This document shows positions 16,934 to 26,196 of a DNA stretch of 59,167 bases, in pieces. Location of the stretch: the NCBI GenBank assembly GCA_947498325.1, contig CANMKE010000032.1, forward strand, positions 1 through 59,167, read 5' to 3'. The notes beneath the pieces are model-generated. The model was not told where the DNA came from and searched no databases. It saw only the letters and a program-made list of their open reading frames with translations. The translations under genes were made by a program, and so were the position numbers. The first letter of the stretch is position 1; each line of letters starts with the position of its first letter. The DNA comes from an uncultured Persicobacter sp. GTDB taxonomy: Bacteria > Bacteroidota > Bacteroidia > Cytophagales > Cyclobacteriaceae.

Positions 16934-19900
16934 TTAAAAGGATACATTCAATCCCATCAAGAATGTTTTTGCCTGAGGGTAAACACCACGGTCGATACCG
17001 AAGTCACCCCACCAAGTACCACCAATCTCTGGATCAAATCCTGAGTATTCAGTAATGGTGAACAGGTTTTGTGCTGATACATACACACGCACACGGTCAG
17101 CACCTACTTTAGCGGCCACCGCTTCAGGTAAGGTATAACCAAGCTGAATGTTCTTCAGGCGAAGGTAAGCGCCATTTTCAATATGAACCATATCGTTCAG
17201 GCGGCTGTAGTTCCCGTTGGCATCGGTGTAAGTAGAGCGAGGGTAATTGTTTGAGCTTCCTTCGCCCGTCCAGCGGTTCAGCGTTCTTGTGCTGTAATTT
17301 TGTCCGTCCAAATCCAGGCGGCGGTTTACATTGGCAATTTCGTTACCTGCAACCCCTTGCCAGAACATCATGAAATCGAAGTGCTTATAGGTGGCATTGA
17401 AAGTCATACCATAAGTGATGGTTGGAATTGGGTTACCGATATTGGTACGGTCGTCGGCATCAATTGAGCCGTCATTATTCACATCCACAAAGCGGATATC
17501 ACCTGGCTGTGCATCTGGCTGCAACTGCTGGCCTTCGGCATTCACATAGCTGGCAATTTCCTCTGCATTCTGGAATATTCCATTGGTTTTATATCCGAAG
17601 AAATAAGGCAAAGTATGTCCAATTTCCATACGGGTACCACCGTCGTAGGCAAAAGGTGTATATCCTGGAACATAACCGTTTTGGTTGTCAAGGGCAGTTA
17701 CCTTATTTTGGTTGAAAGCCACATTACCACCGATATCGAAGTTGAACTCACCTTCATTTTTGCGATACTGAGCACTCAATTCCAATCCCTGATTTTGTAC
17801 TGTTCCCAGGTTGGCAATTGGGTAATCCTGCCCGGTGTAGTCTGGTTGAGGACGGTCAGCCAAAAGGTCTTTGGTGATTTTGCTGTAATATTCAACCGTC
17901 ATGGTGAATTTGTCATCCAATAGTCCCATGTCGAAACCAATGTTTGACTGCTCCGAAGACTCCCATCTCAAATCTGCATTCGATGGGCGGTTGATGGCAA
18001 TACCATTTACTGGTGATCCTGCAATAGGATAAGGAATGGTGCGGCCTGCCGTTGATAAATATCCGAAGTTACCGATATTCTCATTACCTACACGGCCCCA
18101 TGAACCTCTAACTTTCAGGTGGTTGATCGCTTTTACGTTGAAGAATTCCTCGTTGTGAACGTTCCAACCTGCAGAAACAGAAGGGAAGAAACCAAACTGA
18201 TTGTTCTGGCCGAATCTTGAAGAACCATCATAACGAACTGTTGCGGTTACCATATAGCGCTCATCGTAATCATAATTGGCACGACCGAAGAAAGACAACA
18301 GACGGTTTTCGTAATACCATCCACCAGACTTCTGTGTATCATCGTCGGCACCATTGCCCAACCAGCCTGTGTCCCAGCCTGCAGGGTTGATATTGGAACG
18401 TGTACCTGTAATGGCCTGCCCCTTGTTAATCATGGCGGTGGTTCCCAAGATACCACCAAATGAGTGCTTATCAACGGTAGTATTGTAAGTCAAGACATTC
18501 TCCCACTGCCAGTATTCATTCGACTGGGCTTCCTGCCATGCACTGTTCAGTCCTGTGTAGTTCACCTCATTATAATAGGCTTCAGGAGTGAAGCTTCTAT
18601 TTTGTGAATTCCACCAGTTAAAACCGATGTCCGTTTTGAATGACAACCCTTTCATCATGTCCACTTTTGCGAAGATATTACCCTGAATGGTGCGGTCTTC
18701 ATATAACTGATTGGTGTTCTCGATTCTTGCCAATGGGTTGGCGATTTCACGAAGTCCCTGCTCAGAAATACCATAATACTGCCCGTTGCTGTTTTGAACA
18801 GGGAAGTGTGGCAATGCATCGTAAGTTTTCGATACTTCAGGGTCGGTAATCAATGCTGGCGTAAGGGGATCGTGCATTAAGGCAGCGCCCAAAATAGAAC
18901 CAAATTCTGATTGCTCTTGAATCCCTGCTGACTGCGACATGATAATTCCTAAATTCTGACCAACCGTTACACGCTTGTTTACTTTGTGCTCAGAATTCAA
19001 ACGCAAATTCAAACGGCTATAATTGGACTTGTCTCCAGCAACAATACCCGTTTGGCCGAAATAACCGATACTGGAAGAGAAAGTAGATTTTTCACTACCC
19101 CCACTCAAAGAAATCGAGTGACTTTGGATCGGTGCATTGTTCGAGAAAATCTGATCTTGCCAATCGGTGTTTGCCGAAGGGTTGGCAATTTGCTCAGGCG
19201 AAAATTTAGGAGCACCACCATCATTGTATAATGCTTCGTTGTGCATGGTCATGTATTCTCTCGAATTCAGTACGCCCACTTTTTTCCAGGCATTCTGAAC
19301 ACCGAAGTAACCATCGTAGTCCACTTTCATGGAACCTGCTTTTCCAGATTTGGTCTGTACCAAAACAACCCCGTTCGCACCACGAGAACCGTAGATTGCT
19401 GCCGAAGCTGCATCTTTAAGGACTTCCATGGAAACGATGTCGTTAGGGTTGACATTGTTCAGGTTGGCAACCACCAATCCGTCTACAATGTACAAGGGAG
19501 AAGAGTCCCCGTTTGTCCCGACCCCACGAACGCGGATCGAAACACCCGAACCTGGCGCACCAGAGTTGGTGGCTACGAACACACCCGCCGAACGCCCCTG
19601 TAAGGCTTGCTCTACTTTGGCGATCGGTGTAGCGGTAATCTCTTCAGGAGAAACAGAAGCAATCGCCCCGGTTACGACTGATTTTTTCTGAACACCGTAA
19701 CCGATAACCACCAGTTCTTCCAGTGTTTCGACATCCTCTTCAAGAGAAATATCGAATTTTGTTTGATTCCCAACTGCAATCGTTTGCGGCTTATAGCCCA
19801 CATAAGAAATCACAATAGAAGGGTTTTCACCTTCGAGGGTGAAAGAAAATGCGCCGTCGAAATCTGTGATCGCACCGTTAGTGGTACCTTTTTCAACAAC

Positions 19901-20038
19901 GTTTGCGCCAAGAATTGGTGCGTTGTCGCTGGCGCCCTTCACCATCCCTCGGATCGTTACCTGTGCCATAGCTTGCATTGCTGTAAATGTCAGCAAGCAA
20001 AGGATTAATAGGGGTCTTAAGTTATGCCTAACCTTCAT
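16934..20038 (-). CDS. SusC/RagA TonB-dependent oligosaccharide transporter (PUL 1)
   Basis: I choose the ATG at 20038 (1034 residues), since MKVRHNLRPLLILCLLTFTAMQAMAQ is a clean signal peptide. Two upstream in-frame ATGs (to 20116) add a stretch without signal features, and a -7 box lies within it. After the signal come a carboxypeptidase-regulatory-like domain (about 27-110, VTIRGMVKGASDNAPILGAN), the TonB box EELVVIGYG, a plug with the SusC signature SPLYIVDG and ANGVVLVQTK, then a long beta-barrel ending in FLMGLNVSF with a C-terminal aromatic. It imports oligosaccharides across the outer membrane with SusD and is the first gene of the PUL 1 transcript. Confidence 0.95.
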   Translation of the reverse strand: MKVRHNLRPLLILCLLTFTAMQAMAQVTIRGMVKGASDNAPILGANVVEKGTTNGAITDFDGAFSFTLEGENPSIVISYVGYKPQTIAVGNQTKFDISLEEDVETLEELVVIGYGVQKKSVVTGAIASVSPEEITATPIAKVEQALQGRSAGVFVATNSGAPGSGVSIRVRGVGTNGDSSPLYIVDGLVVANLNNVNPNDIVSMEVLKDAASAAIYGSRGANGVVLVQTKSGKAGSMKVDYDGYFGVQNAWKKVGVLNSREYMTMHNEALYNDGGAPKFSPEQIANPSANTDWQDQIFSNNAPIQSHSISLSGGSEKSTFSSSIGYFGQTGIVAGDKSNYSRLNLRLNSEHKVNKRVTVGQNLGIIMSQSAGIQEQSEFGSILGAALMHDPLTPALITDPEVSKTYDALPHFPVQNSNGQYYGISEQGLREIANPLARIENTNQLYEDRTIQGNIFAKVDMMKGLSFKTDIGFNWWNSQNRSFTPEAYYNEVNYTGLNSAWQEAQSNEYWQWENVLTYNTTVDKHSFGGILGTTAMINKGQAITGTRSNINPAGWDTGWLGNGADDDTQKSGGWYYENRLLSFFGRANYDYDERYMVTATVRYDGSSRFGQNNQFGFFPSVSAGWNVHNEEFFNVKAINHLKVRGSWGRVGNENIGNFGYLSTAGRTIPYPIAGSPVNGIAINRPSNADLRWESSEQSNIGFDMGLLDDKFTMTVEYYSKITKDLLADRPQPDYTGQDYPIANLGTVQNQGLELSAQYRKNEGEFNFDIGGNVAFNQNKVTALDNQNGYVPGYTPFAYDGGTRMEIGHTLPYFFGYKTNGIFQNAEEIASYVNAEGQQLQPDAQPGDIRFVDVNNDGSIDADDRTNIGNPIPTITYGMTFNATYKHFDFMMFWQGVAGNEIANVNRRLDLDGQNYSTRTLNRWTGEGSSNNYPRSTYTDANGNYSRLNDMVHIENGAYLRLKNIQLGYTLPEAVAAKVGADRVRVYVSAQNLFTITEYSGFDPEIGGTWWGDFGIDRGVYPQAKTFLMGLNVSF

Positions 20039-20113
20039 AGTATAATTTGGATCATTCATGAAAAAATAAATTGGGGAAATAAAAAAGTAGCTACTTTGAT
20101 CTAATGACCGATA

Positions 20114-20121
20114 CAAAAGTA
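20114..20121 (-). promoter_or_regulatory. Candidate -7 box upstream of PUL 1 susC
   Basis: The minus strand reads TACTTTTG, an exact TAnnTTTG Bacteroidota -7 element, 76 bases before the chosen susC ATG. No clear -33 TTG is seen at the usual spacing. Confidence 0.45.
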
Positions 20122-20786
20122 CAATAAGTTTTAAATTCTAAAAACTTTGTATTTCCATTAAGAAATTTGATTTTCCATAAAATAACAAATGAGAAATTGC
20201 CCTATTTGGCTCTAAAACACGCTTTTTAGATAATTTAAATTGGAAAACCAATTTGCTCGAAATCTTAAAAAAACATAAAATAATTATTAATGTAACCCAG
20301 TCAATCAAAAATGTAACCCACAGATTTCAGGCTTACTGATATCATAATCACTTAAATATATTTTCCTATCGATCAAAAAGATGACCGTTTGAACAGCATG
20401 AATTATTCTTTGATCAGCATGCCGATTCACCTTTGAGGTTCCATGAACGATCGGCATCAACTGTGCTGAGACTGAATTACACCTGATGGTGGTCTATGGC
20501 TGTCCCAACTAAAATCAATCATCAGGTGTCCTTTACCATGGGCTGAAGCGGGCAATGCTGACCGAAACTTCAGGGCTTTAATTTGGGCACATAAAAAAAG
20601 CACCAGTGGGTAGCTGGTGCTTTCATTGTGCCGTCAAGGCGCATTGGTTTTGTGTTTCCTCTTCACTTCCGATCAAATGCAATTGGTGGAGTACAAAGAA
20701 ACTATCATCAGAACATATTGATTACCATCGGCACGAACAGGCCTCTTGATGGCGTCAAAAGGAAACCGTTGACGATATTTCTTTCA
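20122..20786. other. Intergenic region upstream of PUL 1
   Basis: No gene recognised. The part nearest susC (about 20120-20360) is very AT-rich and is the likely regulatory region of PUL 1. The rest has short imperfect palindromes and ends with the terminator of the gene to the right. Confidence 0.55.
20591..20623 (-). terminator. Rho-independent terminator of the TonB-dependent receptor gene
   Basis: On the minus strand, AAAGCACCAG - 7-base loop - CTGGTGCTTT, then continuing T (seven T in total). A perfect 10-bp stem, about 165 bases after the stop of the receptor gene at 20787. Confidence 0.75.
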
Positions 20787-23279
20787 TCAATAATCCATTT
20801 CCATTCCCCCACCTGAGGACTCCCCATTTCCCTGGCGTTTACGGGAGGTCTTTTTATTGGACTTCCCAAAATTATAGCTCAAAGACAGGTTCACGGTCTG
20901 GGCAAGCATATTCAGCTCCATGTCCTGATAATACATCGGATCCCAGGTGCTGATGGTAAATTTCATTAAGTCGAAAGGATCGTTGACTTTCAATGTCGCT
21001 GACAATTTTCCGTCGAGCATTTTTTGTTTCAGGGCAACATTACTGAAAAGGAAGTGAGATCGTTCTCCGTTGGTAATTTCTCTTCCTGAGGAATAACGCG
21101 CCATCGCCTGTAAAGAGGCACCCTTCCATAAATTGAATGTACTGTTGATATTCAGGGCATAGACCATTCCTTCAACGATGGTCAGGGTGGAATCTGACTT
21201 TGGATCCATGTATTGGTAATAGGCACTTCCGCCGAGCATCAGTCGCCACCATTCGGTAGGTCTTGCCATTAAGTTCACATCTATTCCTGCATTCTGCGAG
21301 GTCGCCAAATTGCCATAGGTGTTATACACCGCATCCCCTTCTCGGTAGGTAATCCGCGAAATTTCGTTGGTAGCATGACGATAATATGCGACAGAACTCA
21401 GCGTTCCCCAGTTCATTTGATGCGTAAATCCTGCTTCATAACTATCGGTAAACGAAGGGCTCAGCGTAGGATTTCCCTTACGGATCACCAGCTCGTTCGA
21501 TCGATCTTCAAAAGGATTTAACTGCCTTCCGCGTGGTCTTGAAACCCGTCGGGAATAGCTGGCCTTCAGCTGATTTTTCTCTGACAATTTATAATCCATA
21601 TGAATGGATGGATAAAAAGCGAAATAGTCATTTGGGTATTTATCAGTACCAGCTTCCAGCACCTGGTCTGCCGAAATATGCGCCTGCTCTACCCGCAATC
21701 CTGCCTGCATTCTCCAGTTGTCTGTCAGCTTACCATTCATTACCCCATATATCGAATTGATTTGCTCCGAATAAATGAAACGGTTGGAACGGTTAGGGTC
21801 TGCTGCGAGGCTATCGCCACTTGCGGTAAAAACTGAAGTCAGCTGATTATTTTCGATATAGGTGGACTGCCAACCCATTTCTGCATTCCACTTGGTGGAA
21901 ATCGGATGCACGTAATCAAGCTGAAAATTCACATTTTCACGGGCAATATCAAGGTCATTGCGCTCCCGCACACCAAAATAAGCATGCTGTGTTTCGTTGG
22001 TGCTTGAATAACTCAGGGTTGCCTTTAATGACCGACCGGCCTGATCGAATTTGCGTTCGTAATCCAAGCCGAAATTGGTGGTCAATCCATTGTTGTCGGT
22101 TGTAGATACCTGATTGCTTGAACTCTGCTGACCATTGATATCGGTAACCGTTGAGCTCAGCACATTGGTGGAAGGTCGGTCGGAAAAATTCAATCCACCA
22201 GAGACACCCAATACATTCTTTCCGAAGGAATATTCAGCGCCGAGGTTGAACATGTGGGATTTCATGCCCCTGTTGTTGTTGGCAAACTGATGCAAAAATG
22301 ACGTGGTGTCGCCCGCTGCACCCAAATTCACGCGATCAACCGTTTGATCCATGAGTCGGTTGCGCTGCCTGAAACTGTAACTTCCTGTAAGGCTCAGCCC
22401 CCCTTTATAGGAATTACCATTCACCGACAAGCCGTAATTATCATAAGAACCCGCACTGGCCGTTACGCCACCATAGGCACCACCTTTTTTGTCTTTTTTC
22501 AATACCACATTAATAATTCCTGCGGAACCTTCAGGGCTGAATTTTACCGAAGGGTTGGTGATCACCTCGACCTTATCAATGAGGTTTGAAGGGATTTGCT
22601 CCATCAAAGTAGCAGGGTCACTGCCCATCAAATCGGAAGGTTTTCCATTGATCAGAATGCGGACGTTTTCACTTCCCCGCAAAGAGATATTCCCATCGTT
22701 GTCAATCTCGACCATGGGGATATTCTGCAATACATCCTGCGCGACCCCACCCTCAGCAGAAAGGTCACTGCCCACTGCATAAGTTTGCCGGTCGATGCTC
22801 TGTACAAATAATTCCTTTTCGGCTTCCACAGTTACGCCATCGAGCTCTTTCACTGCTTCCTTCAATTTAACCATGCCTAATTTCACCTCCGGTGAGCTTT
22901 TAGGAAAAAACTTGACCGGTTGATCAAGCATCATTTCCTCAAAACCCATACTCTGTATTTTCACTTTAAAAATACCTGCAGGAATGTTGGTCATCAGGAA
23001 CTTGCCTTTATCGTCGGCGATGGTGCCGTCGACGAGCTGATCTATATTTTGCGCATCAAAAAGGGAAATGGTTGCAAAAGGCAAAGGTGCACCTTCAGGA
23101 CTGACGACCGTACCGGAGAGGGTTCCAATTTTTGGTCGTTCGCTGATGGGGGGCAACTGTCGGCCATTTTTTCCGCCTGGTGCCTGGGCATAAAGGTCAT
23201 GATAACCACTGACCACACTCCATAGGATCAGCAGGGATAAGAAATATCGATTCACAGAAATAAATTTGGAATTGTGCAT
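20787..23279 (-). CDS. TonB-dependent receptor with OMP_b-brl-type barrel
   Basis: I place the start at the ATG at 23279 (830 residues), giving MHNSKFISVNRYFLSLLILW as signal start; a frame upstream to 23327 lacks signal character. A CarboxypepD_reg-like domain (IGTLSGTVVSPEGAPLPFAT), a plug (NVRILINGKPSDLMGSD, SAGIINVVLKKDKKGG) and a 14-to-16 strand-type barrel (SYSRRVSRPRGRQLNPFEDR, NPTLSPSFTDSYEAG) define the outer_membrane_beta-barrel_3 class. That class is distinct from SusC and has no SusD partner. The C-terminal extension after LSLSYNFGKSNKK is basic, then Gly-rich and acidic. Substrate unknown. A TACTTTTG box at 23291-23298 is close to the start and might be its promoter. Confidence 0.85.
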   Translation of the reverse strand: MHNSKFISVNRYFLSLLILWSVVSGYHDLYAQAPGGKNGRQLPPISERPKIGTLSGTVVSPEGAPLPFATISLFDAQNIDQLVDGTIADDKGKFLMTNIPAGIFKVKIQSMGFEEMMLDQPVKFFPKSSPEVKLGMVKLKEAVKELDGVTVEAEKELFVQSIDRQTYAVGSDLSAEGGVAQDVLQNIPMVEIDNDGNISLRGSENVRILINGKPSDLMGSDPATLMEQIPSNLIDKVEVITNPSVKFSPEGSAGIINVVLKKDKKGGAYGGVTASAGSYDNYGLSVNGNSYKGGLSLTGSYSFRQRNRLMDQTVDRVNLGAAGDTTSFLHQFANNNRGMKSHMFNLGAEYSFGKNVLGVSGGLNFSDRPSTNVLSSTVTDINGQQSSSNQVSTTDNNGLTTNFGLDYERKFDQAGRSLKATLSYSSTNETQHAYFGVRERNDLDIARENVNFQLDYVHPISTKWNAEMGWQSTYIENNQLTSVFTASGDSLAADPNRSNRFIYSEQINSIYGVMNGKLTDNWRMQAGLRVEQAHISADQVLEAGTDKYPNDYFAFYPSIHMDYKLSEKNQLKASYSRRVSRPRGRQLNPFEDRSNELVIRKGNPTLSPSFTDSYEAGFTHQMNWGTLSSVAYYRHATNEISRITYREGDAVYNTYGNLATSQNAGIDVNLMARPTEWWRLMLGGSAYYQYMDPKSDSTLTIVEGMVYALNINSTFNLWKGASLQAMARYSSGREITNGERSHFLFSNVALKQKMLDGKLSATLKVNDPFDLMKFTISTWDPMYYQDMELNMLAQTVNLSLSYNFGKSNKKTSRKRQGNGESSGGGMEMDY

Positions 23280-23381
23280 ATACGAAGAAACAAAAGTATA
23301 TGCGCAGAAAAAAAAATCATCAACCAACGGTCTGAAAGATAGGATGAAAGGTAAAAGGTGGTCAACGAAAAAAAATTGGGC

Positions 23382-23416
23382 AAAAAAATCCCCGTCAATA
23401 CAAAAATTGACGGGGA
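23382..23416 (-). terminator. Rho-independent terminator after the nitrobindin-like gene
   Basis: Minus strand: TCCCCGTCAAT - 6-base loop - ATTGACGGGGA followed by seven T. A perfect 11-bp stem starting 10 bases after the stop of the gene at 23426. Confidence 0.88.
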
Positions 23417-23425
23417 ATTTATCGG

Positions 23426-23989
23426 TTAGTCCACCTTTGTCAGCACGTTGGAATCAACATGGTTGAAAGATTTGTTGTAAATGGCCAATTCCATTTCCTG
23501 CTTATAAGTCAGCTTGTTGCCTTCGACCTTAAAAGTACGCTTGAAAGATAAAGTGCGGGCTTTTTCCTTCAAAAATGGCGACTGAACAATCCCCCACTCT
23601 GCATCACCATCTTTGGCATTGACTTCGATGCTCACGTCTCCGGCTTCGTTGGCTGTGAACTCTCCGCCTGCCACAAGACTCAAGCCTCGAGGAATAGACA
23701 AAGAACACATGATGGTATCGGTGTTATTGTCCCAAATCCAGTAGCCAACCTCGTTATGAGATACTTTGTCGTTGGATTTTTCACGTACCACCTGAAAATA
23801 TTTTACGGCAGTAAGTTCCTGCGTTTCTGCATTTTCAATAGCAATATCAACGGGTTCAATGATCAAGGTTTCGTAATAAGGGTTACGTTCATCTTCCACA
23901 GGTTTAGGCGCAAGATCAAGGCCTTTATCACCTTGCCACGTACCAATCAAACCAAGTAACGGGTTAATTTTAATCGCTGTATTCATCAT
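23426..23989 (-). CDS. Nitrobindin/THAP4-like heme-binding beta-barrel protein
   Basis: 187 residues, no signal peptide, so cytoplasmic. The N-terminal LIGTWQGDKG and the later NEVGYWIWDNNTDTIMCSL, SIPRGLSLVAGGEF and TYKQEMELAIYNK form the FABP/nitrobindin-like (PF08768) pattern: a GTWxGxG start and a ten-strand barrel whose family binds heme. The exact heme-ligand His cannot be assigned with confidence here. Two consecutive ATGs (23989, 23986) could serve as start. The gene stands alone, between its own promoter candidate and terminator, so it is probably not part of either PUL. Confidence 0.75.
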   Translation of the reverse strand: MMNTAIKINPLLGLIGTWQGDKGLDLAPKPVEDERNPYYETLIIEPVDIAIENAETQELTAVKYFQVVREKSNDKVSHNEVGYWIWDNNTDTIMCSLSIPRGLSLVAGGEFTANEAGDVSIEVNAKDGDAEWGIVQSPFLKEKARTLSFKRTFKVEGNKLTYKQEMELAIYNKSFNHVDSNVLTKVD

Positions 23990-24033
23990 CAATATTTTTA
24001 ATGGCGCCTCAATTTAAGTGCACCCTCATTTGG

Positions 24034-24041
24034 CAAATGTA
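24034..24041 (-). promoter_or_regulatory. Candidate -7 box upstream of the nitrobindin-like gene
   Basis: Minus strand TACATTTG matches TAnnTTTG and lies 45 bases before the chosen ATG. No clear -33 element. Confidence 0.4.
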
Positions 24042-24182
24042 AATCCTTTAAAATAGAGGGACTATGACTTTTATACATGTTATCACAAAAATCACACAAA
24101 AATAGGCGGCGGATTAAAATAAATTTAGTGACCTGCATTCCGCCCGCAGGAGAAGTGGCTGTTTCTGGGATGGATGGAAAGA

Positions 24183-24217
24183 AAAACGGCTGTTCACAAA
24201 ATTGTCAACAGCCGTTT
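24183..24217 (-). terminator. Terminator at the end of PUL 2
   Basis: Minus strand AAAACGGCTGTT and AACAGCCGTTTTT arms with an extended inner stem (ACAA/TTGT, one mismatch) and five T at the end. It lies 106 bases after the GH43 stop; nothing else of note is in the 23990-24322 gap apart from the -7 box. Confidence 0.75.
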
Positions 24218-24322
24218 TAATGATTTATTGGAATGCTACAAGCCTGAATTGTTAGCACAAAAAAGGCTTGCGTTACAGTGGATATGCCCTCCTCATGCTT
24301 TGAACAGCGCAGGTTGCTGCCT

Positions 24323-26131
24323 TTATTTCACCATTACAGGGGTGGTAGGCGTAGAAATCCCACTTTCATTAAAAGCCTCAATACTAAAATAATAGGTCGT
24401 TCCTTTGTCAAGGGAAGGGATTTTGATCTCGTTGCGGTCGTACACCAACCACGACTGATAAAGCTTATCGGGTGCAATTCCCCACTTAATATTATAGCCT
24501 GTTGCATTTTTGTCTTTTGCCCAGTTGAGCACCACCTCACGTGGATCTGCAGAACGGTCAAAATTAAATTGCTTCACTTTTGCCGGCTTTCTGCCTTCGG
24601 CCAGCCCAAATACCCGCAATTCAGAAAGTGCGAAATATGGGGTAGGTACATGCACGTTGTTGTAGCGAATATATCGCGTTTTTACGGCCTGTGGCAAAGC
24701 GATATAATCGTTGGGAACGTCCTTCCAGTTATTGGATTTATCAATGAGGATCTCCCAGTTTTTACCATCCAGCGAATGTTCTACCGTGTACTGGTGGCGC
24801 AGGTCTTTTGGTCGGCCATACAAGCCCGATTCGTGGTCATGGAAATTAATTTGCAACGCCCTTACGGTACTGACTTTCTGCAGGTCGATTTCTACAAACT
24901 GCTGATCATCGTTACTTTCTGCCACCCAGTAGGATTTTGAATTTTCATCGGTCAGGACTTTTGTGAAAAGATCGCCTTTGTTGTTCTGTACTGCATGCAG
25001 GGTGTCCACAATATAGTCACCATCTGTTGCCGTACTCTTGTTGATTTCCAGCAATGAGGAAGAAATTTTTGCAGGCTTGTTATAGGAAAGGAGCATCCAA
25101 CCGGTGAACTGCCCTGCTTTTGTAGGGTGGTCGGCACCATGGCGAGGGTAATCGCCATACTGGGTGTCGCTGTGCATCAGGCCATCGGCATCAAAATAGG
25201 TAGGGAACATACACAAACGACGCTCCCAGTGGGAATTGGAGGCCAGCGCCATTGACGCAAAATGCCAGTATTGCCCGTGCTTGTCTTTCATGGTAGTGCC
25301 GTGCCCTGAGCCATTGATAAAACCACCAGGCTTCATACACATTGGGTTGCTCTCCATATATTTCCAGGGGCCGAGGGGGGTATCGCCCACATAAACGCCA
25401 TCAGCATACACATTGAATTGCGTCCCCGGTGCGGCATATTGCAGGTAATATTTACCATTGTGTTTGGTCATGGCAGGCCCTTCAATATACCCCTCTTTAA
25501 GCGTTGGGTGAAAATTATTTTCGCCGAAACGCTCCCATCCATGTTCCTCCTCTACGAGGTTGAATAATTCATGCACCTGATCGTCAGGGGCGAAACGGTG
25601 GTCTTTATTCAGCTTCTTGGCACGGATCGGGTGCACATTTGATGAGCCCCAGTACATATAAGCCGAACCGTCATCGTCAATAAATAATTCCGGATCCTGA
25701 AGATTATGTAAAATAGTTTCCGATGGTTTCCAGTCACCCTTTTTAGGATTGTCTGTCGCCAGGATACACATCGAACCCGAAGGGTTACCTGCCACATAAA
25801 GAACCGAATCTTTATAATTGATGGCCGTTGGTGCGTTTGATCCCTGGAAATACCAGTTTTCAGGGGTGATAAAATCCCAGTTGACCAAATCCGTAGAATG
25901 CCAGTAGCCCATTGATCGGGTAACGAACATATAGTATTCCCCTCGAAATTCCACTGCTGCGGGATCCGCGCCTGAGCGGTAGGAAATATCTCGATGAGAA
26001 TTGTAGATCATATAGGTGTAATCGACATTAAGAGGATTACAGTAGGTGGGGTCGAGTTGTGGCTGCGCCATAGCACTTAGCCCGAGCATCGAGAGGCCAC
26101 CTAAAAGCAGACTTCTAAAACGGTTTTTCAT
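24323..26131 (-). CDS. GH43-like glycosidase with discoidin (CBM32-like) and Fn3 domains
   Basis: 602 residues with signal peptide (LLLGGLSMLGLSAMAQ). A five-bladed GH43 propeller spans about 30-345, with the family's three acidic residues visible: D56 (SGADPAAV), D146 (LQDPELFID) and E217 (YIEGPAMT). An F5/8 type C/discoidin-like domain follows at about 355-510 (VAESNDDQQFVEIDLQKVS; TRYIRYNNVHV), then an Fn3 domain to the end. GH43 members act on arabinose-, xylose- or galactose-containing glycans; the exact specificity cannot be read here. It is the last gene of PUL 2, 65 bases after the sulfatase, and is followed by a terminator. Confidence 0.85.
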   Translation of the reverse strand: MKNRFRSLLLGGLSMLGLSAMAQPQLDPTYCNPLNVDYTYMIYNSHRDISYRSGADPAAVEFRGEYYMFVTRSMGYWHSTDLVNWDFITPENWYFQGSNAPTAINYKDSVLYVAGNPSGSMCILATDNPKKGDWKPSETILHNLQDPELFIDDDGSAYMYWGSSNVHPIRAKKLNKDHRFAPDDQVHELFNLVEEEHGWERFGENNFHPTLKEGYIEGPAMTKHNGKYYLQYAAPGTQFNVYADGVYVGDTPLGPWKYMESNPMCMKPGGFINGSGHGTTMKDKHGQYWHFASMALASNSHWERRLCMFPTYFDADGLMHSDTQYGDYPRHGADHPTKAGQFTGWMLLSYNKPAKISSSLLEINKSTATDGDYIVDTLHAVQNNKGDLFTKVLTDENSKSYWVAESNDDQQFVEIDLQKVSTVRALQINFHDHESGLYGRPKDLRHQYTVEHSLDGKNWEILIDKSNNWKDVPNDYIALPQAVKTRYIRYNNVHVPTPYFALSELRVFGLAEGRKPAKVKQFNFDRSADPREVVLNWAKDKNATGYNIKWGIAPDKLYQSWLVYDRNEIKIPSLDKGTTYYFSIEAFNESGISTPTTPVMVK

Positions 26132-26196
26132 TCGTTGATTTTTAATATCCTCAAGGGAGGTCAGCCCTTAAAAATATGGAGGTAAACGATTAAAAT

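Noticed and set aside
20039-20116. Longer N-terminus for the PUL 1 SusC
   Set aside because: The upstream residues break the signal peptide, and the candidate -7 box falls inside them.
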